In this document: in pieces, positions 7,805 to 13,853 of the stretch
Layout of the letters: every line of letters begins with the position of its first letter
Numbering within the stretch: the stretch's first letter is position 1
Assembly (NCBI GenBank): GCA_001689445.1
Contig: LUJN01000004.1
Location: 1-16,938, forward strand
Length of the DNA: 16,938 nucleotides
Direction: 5' to 3'
DNA from: Bacteroidales bacterium M3
GTDB lineage: Bacteria > Bacteroidota > Bacteroidia > Bacteroidales > Muribaculaceae
The notes under the pieces: model-generated
Told to the model about the DNA's origin: nothing
Database searches by the model: none
The model's input: the letters and a program-made list of their open reading frames with translations, nothing else
Translations under genes and position numbers: made by a program

Positions 7805-8950
7805 ATGATACAGATGGAATATCTTCAGGAATATTGGTGGCTGCTCATCTCGGTGCTCGGTGCCGTGCTGGTGTTCATGCTGTTTGTGCAGGGAGGGCAG
7901 ACGATGCTGTTCAGTGCCCGCGACACGCTGTCGCGCACGATGATGGTCAACTCGCTCGGGCGCAAGTGGGAGCTGACGTTCACGACCCTCGTCGTGTTTG
8001 GCGGCGCATTCTTCGCCTCCTTCCCGCTGTTCTACTCCACGAGCTTCGGCGGTGCCTACTGGCTGTGGATGATAATCCTGTTCAGCTTCATACTACAGGC
8101 CGTCAGCTACGAGTTCCGCCGCAAGCCGGGCAACCTCTACGGGACGCGCACCTACGACACGTTCCTGCTCATAAACGGCTGCGTGGGCTGCGTGCTGCTC
8201 GGCGTGGCGGTGGGCATGTTCTTCTTCGGGGCCGACTTCACCGTCACCAAGGGCAACCTGCTCGACACGGCATCGCCCGTCATCTCGCGGTGGACGGTCG
8301 CCACGCGTGGCCTGGAGGCCGTGGCCGACTGGCGTTGCCTGCTGCTCGGCGTGACGGTGCTTTTCCTCGCCCGCACTCAGGCGGCGATGTATTTCATGAA
8401 CAACACGGCACAGGATGATGCGTTTCTTGCCCGTTGCCGTGAGCGCGTCAAGCTCAACGGCGTGGTCTTTGTGGTGTGCTTCCTCGTGTTCTATTACTGG
8501 CTGCTGACCGCCGACGGGCTGCAGACCGAGGCCGACGGCTCGTTCAAGGTCGTGCCGTTCAAGTACTTCCACAACTATGTCGACATGTGGTGGTGTGCCG
8601 CCGTGTGGGTTGTCGGCGTTGCGTTGGTACTCTATGCCATCATCCGCTCCGCATTCGGACGTCATTTCACCAAGGGGATATGGTTCTCCGGCACGGGCAC
8701 TATCCTCGTGGTGCTGACGCTGTTCTGGGTCGCAGGCTACAACAACACCCCCTTCTATCCCTCGGTAGCCGACCCAGCAAGCTCGCTGACCATCTACAAC
8801 AGCTCGTCGAGTCACTTCACGCTACAGACCATGAGCTGGGTGTCGCTCATCATCCCCTTTGTAGTGGCCTACATCGCCTACGTGTGGCACTCGATGGACC
8901 GTCGCCCCATCACCCCCGCCGAGATGGAAGGCCCCGACCACAAATATTGA
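7805..8950 (+). CDS. cydB: Cytochrome bd oxidase subunit II
   Basis: CydB is the second large subunit of cytochrome bd oxidase. It pairs with CydA in the inner membrane and stabilises the haem cluster without providing the main ligands. The 381-residue protein shows the CydB-type N-terminus (VQGGQTMLF after the first membrane helix), the SYEFRRKPGN segment after the third helix, a YDTFLLINGCVG helix, and about eight hydrophobic segments in total, ending in a short hydrophilic tail. Length and order are typical for the Bacteroidota form. It lies 10 nt after cydA. Eight nucleotides after its stop begins a large palindromic element whose right arm is followed by a T-run, the probable operon terminator. 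No cydCD haem/thiol exporter genes are present in this window. Confidence 0.95.
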   Translation: MIQMEYLQEYWWLLISVLGAVLVFMLFVQGGQTMLFSARDTLSRTMMVNSLGRKWELTFTTLVVFGGAFFASFPLFYSTSFGGAYWLWMIILFSFILQAVSYEFRRKPGNLYGTRTYDTFLLINGCVGCVLLGVAVGMFFFGADFTVTKGNLLDTASPVISRWTVATRGLEAVADWRCLLLGVTVLFLARTQAAMYFMNNTAQDDAFLARCRERVKLNGVVFVVCFLVFYYWLLTADGLQTEADGSFKVVPFKYFHNYVDMWWCAAVWVVGVALVLYAIIRSAFGRHFTKGIWFSGTGTILVVLTLFWVAGYNNTPFYPSVADPASSLTIYNSSSSHFTLQTMSWVSLIIPFVVAYIAYVWHSMDRRPITPAEMEGPDHKY

Positions 8951-8957
8951 GACATGG

Positions 8958-9043
8958 AGTAGGGTCGCGACCTGTCGCGACCGCGCGGCTGAAATATTGA
9001 AGTTTAGCCTAATTTTGCGGTCGCGACCTGTCGCGACCCTACT
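8958..9043. repeat. GTCGCGAC palindromic element, copy 1 (also likely the cyd operon terminator)
   Basis: Two 27-nt arms (8958-8984 and 9017-9043) form an inverted repeat, identical except for two central bases, around a 32-nt loop. Each arm contains the palindrome GGTCGCGACC followed by TGTCGCGACC, that is two TCGCGA sites. The right arm runs into TTTTT, so on the + strand it has the form of a rho-independent terminator for cydB. A related copy lies at 12426-12507, and part of the loop is conserved between the two (CGG.TGA.ATATTG). It resembles a REP/MITE-type dispersed repeat; no transposase is present. Confidence 0.85.
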
Positions 9044-9044
9044 T

Positions 9045-9079
9045 TTTGTGGATGGAATCGGATTATTTGAGTACTTTTG
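9045..9079 (+). promoter_or_regulatory. Probable near-leaderless promoter for yigZ
   Basis: TACTTTTG (9072-9079) matches the -7 consensus TAnnTTTG and ends 6 nt before the ATG at 9086. A TTTG at 9045-9048 could be the -33 element, although the 23-nt spacing is longer than the usual 19-21. If used, the mRNA would begin within a few bases of the start codon. The same bases contain the TTG that would be an upstream start, which argues for translation from 9086. Confidence 0.5.
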
Positions 9080-9085
9080 TGGGCG

Positions 9086-9682
9086 ATGAGTGACACTTAC
9101 TACACATTGGCGGAGGCATCCGAAGGAGTCTACCGGGAGAAGATGAGCAAGTTCATGGCGTTTGCCTGGCCCGTGTCGACCGTCGAGGAGGCCAAGGGGC
9201 ATGTGGCGGCGTTGAAAAAGAAATATTTCGACGCGCGGCATGTCTGTTGGGCCTATATGCTCGGCGCCGACCGCCTGACGTTCCAAAGTAACGATGACGG
9301 CGAGCCGTCAGGCACAGCCGGCAAGCCCATCCTCGGGCAGATCAACTCGGCGGGAATCACCAATGTCGTCATCGGCGTGGTACGCTACTTCGGCGGCATA
9401 AAGCTCGGCACGAGCGGCCTCATCGTTGCCTACCGCGAGGCGGTGCGTGAGGCGATAGAGGCTGGGCGCATCATTGAGTGCCATGAGACGCGTCGCATAG
9501 CGTTCACGTTTCCCTACCTGTCGATGAACGACGTTATGAGGACGGTGAAAGACCCCGATGTGAGGATTTGCAGCCAGACGTTTGACAACTCCTGCGACAT
9601 GGAAGTGGAAATCCGTGCCGACCGCGCGGATGCGCTGAGGGCACGGATTGGTGATATCGACGGGGTGACGCTGCGCGACTGA
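9086..9682 (+). CDS. yigZ: YigZ/IMPACT (UPF0029) family protein
   Basis: This 198-residue protein belongs to the YigZ/IMPACT family, a widespread group of uncertain biochemical role; the eukaryotic member IMPACT modulates the Gcn2 kinase, while bacterial members have been proposed to bind nucleic acid or proteins. The N-terminal UPF0029 domain (about 1-110) shows the hallmarks NDDGEPSGTAGKPIL and VVRYFGGIKLGTSGLI; the C-terminal DUF1949-like domain (about 125-195) has an alpha/beta ferredoxin-like pattern. The length is normal. I choose the ATG at 9086 rather than a TTG at 9077 because the latter overlaps the -7 promoter element. It converges on queA with 30 nt between the stops, where I see no clear terminator. 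Confidence 0.92.
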   Translation: MSDTYYTLAEASEGVYREKMSKFMAFAWPVSTVEEAKGHVAALKKKYFDARHVCWAYMLGADRLTFQSNDDGEPSGTAGKPILGQINSAGITNVVIGVVRYFGGIKLGTSGLIVAYREAVREAIEAGRIIECHETRRIAFTFPYLSMNDVMRTVKDPDVRICSQTFDNSCDMEVEIRADRADALRARIGDIDGVTLRD

Positions 9683-9712
9683 CGCGCCGGCATCCCGTGA
9701 GAAAGGGGAAAA

Positions 9713-10762
9713 TCAGATGATAAGCATCGCGTCGCCGTAGGCGCCAAAGCGGTACTTCTCCTTGACAGCCTCGTCATAGGCACGCATCACGAGGTCATAC
9801 CCTCCGAAAGCGGCAACCATCATCAGCATGGTGGAGTAGGGGAGGTGGAAGTTGGAGACAAACGATGTCGCCACGGTGAAGTCATAGGGGGGGAAGATAA
9901 ATTTGTTGGTCCAGCCGGTGTAGGTCTTCATGTGGCCGCCCATCGACACGGCGCTTGCCATGCCGCGCAGCACCGACGTGCCCACGGCGCACACCTGATG
10001 GTCGGTGTCCTTGGCATGATTCACGATTTCCACCAGTTCGGGCGACGCATCCATCTGCTCGGAGTCCATGCGGTGCTTGGTGAGGTCTTCCACGTCAATC
10101 TCGCGGAAGTTGCCGAGGCCCGAGTGCACGGTGAGGTAGGCCGACTTGATGCCCTTTATCTCCATGCGCTTGAGTAGCTCACGTGAGAAGTGCATCCCGG
10201 CGGCGGGGGCTACAACGGCACCCTCCTTGGCGGCAAAGATACACTGGTAGCGGGCGGCGTCATCCTCGTCAGGCTCGCGCTTGATATAGTCGGGAAGTGG
10301 GGTCTGGCCTAGCTTGAACAGCGCCTCCTTAAACTCCTCGTGGCTGCCGTCGTAGAGAAACCGCAGCGTGCGGCCGCGTGAGGTCGTGTTGTCTATCACC
10401 TCGGCGACCATCGACTCGTCGTCGCCAAAGTAGAGCTTGTTGCCGATGCGTATCTTGCGGGCCGGCTCCACGAGCACGTCCCACAGCTTGTGCTCCTCGT
10501 TAAGCTCGCGCAGCAGGAACACCTCGATTTTGGCGCCGGTCTTCTCCTTGTTGCCGTAAAGGCGTGCGGGAAACACCATCGTGTCGTTGAAAACAAACAC
10601 GTCGCCGTCATTGAAATAGTTGATTATCTCCTTGAAAACGTGGTTCTCGATTTCGCCTGTCTTGCGGTTTACTACCATCAGGCGCGACTCGTCGCGCGAG
10701 GGTGCCGGATGCTGGGCGATAAGCTCCTCGGGGAGTTTGAATTTGAACTGAGATAATTTCAT
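9713..10762 (-). CDS. queA: S-adenosylmethionine:tRNA ribosyltransferase-isomerase (queuosine synthesis)
   Basis: QueA transfers and isomerises the ribosyl moiety of SAM onto 7-aminomethyl-7-deazaguanine at wobble position 34 of tRNAs for Tyr, His, Asn and Asp, giving epoxyqueuosine. The 349-residue protein shows the family signature in order: LIAQHPAPSRDESRLMV near the N-terminus, FNDTMVFPARLYG (about 57-69), KIEVFLLREL, LPDYIKR, the conserved EGAVVAPAAGMHFS (about 185-198), YLTVHSGLG and a C-terminal SNFHLPYSTMLMMVAAFGG. Length is normal for the family. It is the last gene of the ftsX-DUF3098-uppP-truB-queA series; 66 nt separate it from truB, more than the other junctions apart from uppP's. 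The start ATG overlaps three tandem ~8-bp repeats. Confidence 0.96.
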   Translation of the reverse strand: MKLSQFKFKLPEELIAQHPAPSRDESRLMVVNRKTGEIENHVFKEIINYFNDGDVFVFNDTMVFPARLYGNKEKTGAKIEVFLLRELNEEHKLWDVLVEPARKIRIGNKLYFGDDESMVAEVIDNTTSRGRTLRFLYDGSHEEFKEALFKLGQTPLPDYIKREPDEDDAARYQCIFAAKEGAVVAPAAGMHFSRELLKRMEIKGIKSAYLTVHSGLGNFREIDVEDLTKHRMDSEQMDASPELVEIVNHAKDTDHQVCAVGTSVLRGMASAVSMGGHMKTYTGWTNKFIFPPYDFTVATSFVSNFHLPYSTMLMMVAAFGGYDLVMRAYDEAVKEKYRFGAYGDAMLII

Positions 10763-10785
10763 AATCGTATAATCGTGTAGTCGTT
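10762..10785 (-). repeat. Three tandem ~8-bp repeats at the queA start
   Basis: On the + strand TAATCGTA, TAATCGTG and TAGTCGTT lie head to tail and abut the queA start codon (read on the - strand as AACGACTA, CACGATTA, TACGATTA then TG). They occupy the ribosome-binding region. The remaining gap up to the truB stop at 10829 shows no clear promoter. The role, if any, is unknown. Confidence 0.45.
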
Positions 10786-10828
10786 ATAATCCTTGTATTA
10801 CTTCATTTGCCATATAAGCTGTATAATG

Positions 10829-11554
10829 CTAACATTGCTGTGAATCGGAGGTTTCCTCGGGCATCGTTATTTCCACTTCCGAGAGCATGGCGATGAGGCT
10901 GTCGACATCCATGCACCGGTCGATGCCCACTGCACCGACGCGCGTGCGCCGCAGGGCTGTCAGGTGGCCGCCGCTGCCGAGAGCCTCGCCGATGTCGCGG
11001 GCGAGAGCACGGATATAGGTGCCCTTGCTGCACACGACACGTATCGTGATGCTCTCGGGGGAAAATTCGAGCAGCTCTATCTCGTCGATGACGAGCGTCT
11101 TGGGCTTCAGTTCTACCTCATGCCCCTTTCGGGCCATCTTGTAGGCCCGCTTGCCGTCTACCTTGCAGGCCGAAAACGCCGGGGGCACTTGCTCGATGGC
11201 TCCCGTGAAACGCTGCAAGGTCTCCTCGACAAGCCCGCGGGTGATATGGTCGGTAGGGTAGGTGGCGTCAATCTCCGTCTCCAGGTCAAACGACGGGGTG
11301 GTTGCGCCGAGTGCTATAGTGGCGACATATTCCTTGATGCCGGCCTGCAGCTCGTCGATGCGTTTGGTCGCCCGGCCGGTGCACACGACCATCACCCCCG
11401 TTGCGAGTGGGTCGAGGGTGCCGGCATGGCCCACCTTCATCTTGCGCAGCTTCATGCGCCGCAACAGCGTGCCGCGCACGCGCTTCACGACGTCAAACGA
11501 CGTCCAGCGCAACGGCTTGTCCACATACAGTATCTCTCCTGTCAGGAAATCCAT
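10829..11554 (-). CDS. truB: tRNA pseudouridine(55) synthase
   Basis: TruB converts uridine 55 in the T-loop of tRNAs to pseudouridine. The 241-residue protein contains the catalytic motif GHAGTLDPLATG with Asp48, the RNA-binding PPAFSACKVDGKRAY segment (about 140-154), and the KGTYIRALARDIG motif (about 193-205). It lacks a long C-terminal PUA domain, as in many short bacterial TruB proteins. An in-frame ATG at 11605 would give 17 extra residues that overlap uppP and resemble no TruB N-terminus, so I choose the ATG at 11554. That start lies 4 nt after the uppP stop, implying translational coupling. Confidence 0.95.
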   Translation of the reverse strand: MDFLTGEILYVDKPLRWTSFDVVKRVRGTLLRRMKLRKMKVGHAGTLDPLATGVMVVCTGRATKRIDELQAGIKEYVATIALGATTPSFDLETEIDATYPTDHITRGLVEETLQRFTGAIEQVPPAFSACKVDGKRAYKMARKGHEVELKPKTLVIDEIELLEFSPESITIRVVCSKGTYIRALARDIGEALGSGGHLTALRRTRVGAVGIDRCMDVDSLIAMLSEVEITMPEETSDSQQC

Positions 11555-11558
11555 CGGC

Positions 11559-12383
11559 CTACCACAATATGCAGAGAATACCCATCGCGACACAGTAGAG
11601 GGCAAACCACACGAGCTTGCCTTTCTTCACAAGCTCAAGCATCCACTTGCACGCGATGCAGCCCACGACAAACGAGGCTATGAAGCCTATCGTGAGCGGC
11701 ATGAGTCCCACGCCTGTAGAGGAGGCGGGAGCGGCGAGCATATCCTTGACGCTCAGCATCGCCTCGCCGAGTATCGGGATTATCACCATGAGGAATGAGA
11801 ATGAGGCGACTTTCTCGCGCTTGTCGCCGATGAGGATGCCGGTGGCGATTGTCGTGCCCGAGCGGCTAAGGCCGGGGAGCACGGCGATGGCTTGCGCACA
11901 GCCGATGATGAAAGCGTCGAGCCACGTGATGTCGCGCGGGGTGTAGGCGCGTCCCATCAGCGTCTGCTGCGGCTTGGTGCGGAAGAAGTAGGCAAAGGCC
12001 AGCAGCAGCGCGGTGATGCACAGGCATATGCCCACGGTCAGCAGCGACCCGCCGAAAAATGACTCCACGAAGTCCTTGAAACAGAATCCTACGATGGCGA
12101 CCGGGATACACGACACGAGTATCTTGCACACGTAGTAGAACTTGTCGTCGCGCTTGAACGTGAAGAAACTCTTGCACAGGGGGTAAAACTCTTTCCACAG
12201 CACTACGAGCGTGCTCAGCACCGTGGCTGCGTGGAGCATCACGTCAAACTCGAGTATATCCTCGCTCGGGAGGTTGATGTGGAGTATCTCGCGGAAAATC
12301 TCGAGGTGTCCACTGCTGCTTATAGGCAGGTACTCGGCAAGTCCTTGTACAATGCCGAGAATGAGGGCGTCAATCCATTCCAT
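11559..12383 (-). CDS. uppP: Undecaprenyl-diphosphatase (UppP/BacA)
   Basis: UppP removes a phosphate from undecaprenyl diphosphate at the inner membrane. This recycles the lipid carrier for peptidoglycan and surface polysaccharide synthesis, and in other bacteria it confers low-level bacitracin tolerance. The 274-residue protein carries both BacA signatures: EYLPISSSGHL (Glu17, Ser22-24, His26) and LPGLSRSGTTIATG with Arg174, the same number as the E. coli catalytic arginine. About seven hydrophobic segments are visible. It is tightly linked to truB (4 nt) but separated from DUF3098 by 144 nt that contain the second GTCGCGAC palindrome. No Bacteroidota-type promoter is evident in that gap, so read-through from ftsX is likely. 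Confidence 0.96.
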   Translation of the reverse strand: MEWIDALILGIVQGLAEYLPISSSGHLEIFREILHINLPSEDILEFDVMLHAATVLSTLVVLWKEFYPLCKSFFTFKRDDKFYYVCKILVSCIPVAIVGFCFKDFVESFFGGSLLTVGICLCITALLLAFAYFFRTKPQQTLMGRAYTPRDITWLDAFIIGCAQAIAVLPGLSRSGTTIATGILIGDKREKVASFSFLMVIIPILGEAMLSVKDMLAAPASSTGVGLMPLTIGFIASFVVGCIACKWMLELVKKGKLVWFALYCVAMGILCILW

Positions 12384-12425
12384 TATTTATTCGGTTCAAT
12401 GATTTTGTTGAATTTTTGTTGGCAT

Positions 12426-12507
12426 GTAGGGTCGCGACCTGTCGCGACCGCACGGATGAGATATTGTCAACCGGCCTGTTCGCGGTCGCGACAGGTCGCG
12501 ACCCTAC
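12426..12507. repeat. GTCGCGAC palindromic element, copy 2
   Basis: A perfect 26-bp inverted repeat (12426-12451 with 12482-12507) encloses a 30-nt loop. The arms match those of copy 1 at 8958-9043 (GTAGGGTCGCGACCTGTCGC and onward), and the loop shares a diverged CGGATGAGATATTG segment. Unlike copy 1, the - strand side is not followed by a T-run, so it should not terminate the ftsX-queA transcript fully, though a 26-bp hairpin inside the mRNA could affect stability or attenuation. Confidence 0.88.
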
Positions 12508-12527
12508 TGTGGCATGATGTATCGGTT

Positions 12528-12794
12528 TTACTTGCTCTTTGGGCGGTAAATGATGGCGAGGGCCATAAGGATGAAGCCGACGAAGGCTATCGAGGGGCCG
12601 ACGACCACGCGGCGTGTGCTGAATATGTCGGGGTTAAACGCTGTCTCGGTCGAGCTGCCGCCGAGCATGAGCAGGAATCCGGCCACGATGACCGCCCCGG
12701 CTATCGCCATGAATATGAAGTTGCTTTTCAGCAACGGGAAGTCGGCGCGGCTTTCGCGCTCAATCTGGTCTTGGGATGCTTTATCTGATGTCAT
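12528..12794 (-). CDS. DUF3098 small membrane protein
   Basis: This 88-residue protein is a DUF3098 member, a Bacteroidota-specific family of unknown function that is nearly always encoded between ftsX and uppP. It has a short hydrophilic N-terminus (MTSDKASQDQIERESRADFP), two membrane helices (about 27-47 and 63-83), and the family-like linker FNPDIFSTRRVVVGPSIAFVG between them. The genomic position suggests a role in the envelope or division machinery, but nothing in the sequence shows a catalytic site. I take the ATG at 12794, 34 nt after the ftsX stop; a longer reading frame beginning at 12878 would overlap ftsX and adds residues unlike the family. Confidence 0.88.
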   Translation of the reverse strand: MTSDKASQDQIERESRADFPLLKSNFIFMAIAGAVIVAGFLLMLGGSSTETAFNPDIFSTRRVVVGPSIAFVGFILMALAIIYRPKSK

Positions 12795-12828
12795 TTGCTG
12801 TTGTTTTATAGCGGTTTGGGGGAGAGGC

Positions 12829-13701
12829 CTACTTGAACATGCTGTCGTAGTCGAGCCGTATGTACTTGTTGGCGGCAAAAAGGGCCGCGAGGGCGCAGAT
12901 GAGGATGCCGGCGACCATCATGCCGCCAAACACCCACGCGGCGTCAATCCATGTGATGGCGCGCATCACCGAGGTGTCGAGCGTGCTGCAGTAGTAGAGT
13001 GTCGCGGCTAATAGCGCGATGGCTACCAATGAGGCCACGATGCCGTTGAGGACATTGCGCGTCACAAACGGGCGGCGTATGAATCCCGGCGTCGCCCCGA
13101 CGAGCTTCATCGTGTGGATGATAAAGCGGCGCGCATAGACGGTGAGGCGTACGGTGTTGTTGATGAGCACAAAGGAGATGAGCAGCAGTGCGGCGGCCAC
13201 TATGGTGAGCACAAGGGCAATTGAGCGGATGTTGTTGTTGATTGACTCCACCATCTCGGTGTGCACGTTGATCTCGCTCACCTGCGGGATGGCCCGTAAC
13301 GGTGCCACAATCTTGTCGATGGAGTCGACATCGGCGTATGCCGCCTTTACCTTTACCTCAAACTCCGGGCGGAACGGGTTTACGCCGAGCAGTGCCATGA
13401 GGTCTTCGCCCGTCTCGTCCTGCCACTTGGCGAGGGCATCCTCGGCCGAGTAGTATTTGACGTTTGACACATAGGGGGCCGATATCCAGCCCTGCTTGAG
13501 CGTGTTGATGGTCTCTGCGGGGGTGTCCTCGGCGAGCACCACGTCAAATCCCATGTTCTCCCTGATGGAATTGGTGACCGAGTGTGCGGCGATGCCGAGC
13601 AGGGCGATGATGCCCAACAAGAGTAGCACGAGTGCCACCGACACGGTGGCGGTGAGCTGTGCGCTGAAGGTGGATATTCCCGACCGATGTTTTGTTGCCA
13701 T
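12829..13701 (-). CDS. ftsX: Cell division protein FtsX (ABC permease)
   Basis: FtsX is the membrane partner of the ATPase FtsE; the complex couples divisome activity to peptidoglycan hydrolase activation. The 290-residue protein has the FtsX layout: a cytoplasmic N-terminus, a first membrane helix (about 13-36, TVSVALVLLLLGIIALLGIA), a large periplasmic domain (about 37-165), then three helices in the C-terminal FtsX/MacB-type permease domain. The signature HTMKLVGATPGFIRRPF lies between the second and third helices. The reading frame extends to 13728, but those bases contain the -7 promoter element, so translation should begin at the ATG at 13701. ftsE is not in this window, as is common in Bacteroidota. 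It is the first gene of the cluster down to queA. Confidence 0.93.
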   Translation of the reverse strand: MATKHRSGISTFSAQLTATVSVALVLLLLGIIALLGIAAHSVTNSIRENMGFDVVLAEDTPAETINTLKQGWISAPYVSNVKYYSAEDALAKWQDETGEDLMALLGVNPFRPEFEVKVKAAYADVDSIDKIVAPLRAIPQVSEINVHTEMVESINNNIRSIALVLTIVAAALLLISFVLINNTVRLTVYARRFIIHTMKLVGATPGFIRRPFVTRNVLNGIVASLVAIALLAATLYYCSTLDTSVMRAITWIDAAWVFGGMMVAGILICALAALFAANKYIRLDYDSMFK

Positions 13702-13716
13702 AATAAATTGAATGTG

Positions 13717-13749
13717 CAAAGATAACACTTCGCGACCCCCTTTGTCAAG
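13717..13749 (-). promoter_or_regulatory. Promoter of the ftsX-DUF3098-uppP-truB-queA cluster
   Basis: On the - strand CTTG (13749-13746), a 21-nt spacer and TATCTTTG (13724-13717) match the Bacteroides promoter pattern. Transcription should begin near 13713, giving a leader of roughly 12 nt before the ftsX ATG at 13701. Confidence 0.65.
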
Positions 13750-13815
13750 TCTTTACCCGTTTTTTTGTCTGGTTGCCGGTCTCAATTTAGTTGAAATGTA
13801 GGTTATAGCCCCGAT

Positions 13816-13846
13816 TTTGGTATCTTTTGGAATTTGGCTAAATTTG
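13816..13846 (+). promoter_or_regulatory. Perfect consensus promoter, near-leaderless
   Basis: TTTG (13816-13819), exactly 19 nt, then TAAATTTG (13839-13846) give a complete match to TTTG-N19-TAnnTTTG. The -7 element ends only 7 nt before the ATG at 13854, so the mRNA should have a leader of a few bases at most, and ribosome recruitment would not depend on a Shine-Dalgarno sequence. Confidence 0.75.
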
Positions 13847-13853
13847 TGACGAA

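Noticed and set aside
9683..9712. Terminator between the convergent yigZ and queA genes
   Set aside because: Only a weak TCCC/GGGA pairing without a T-run is visible in 30 nt.
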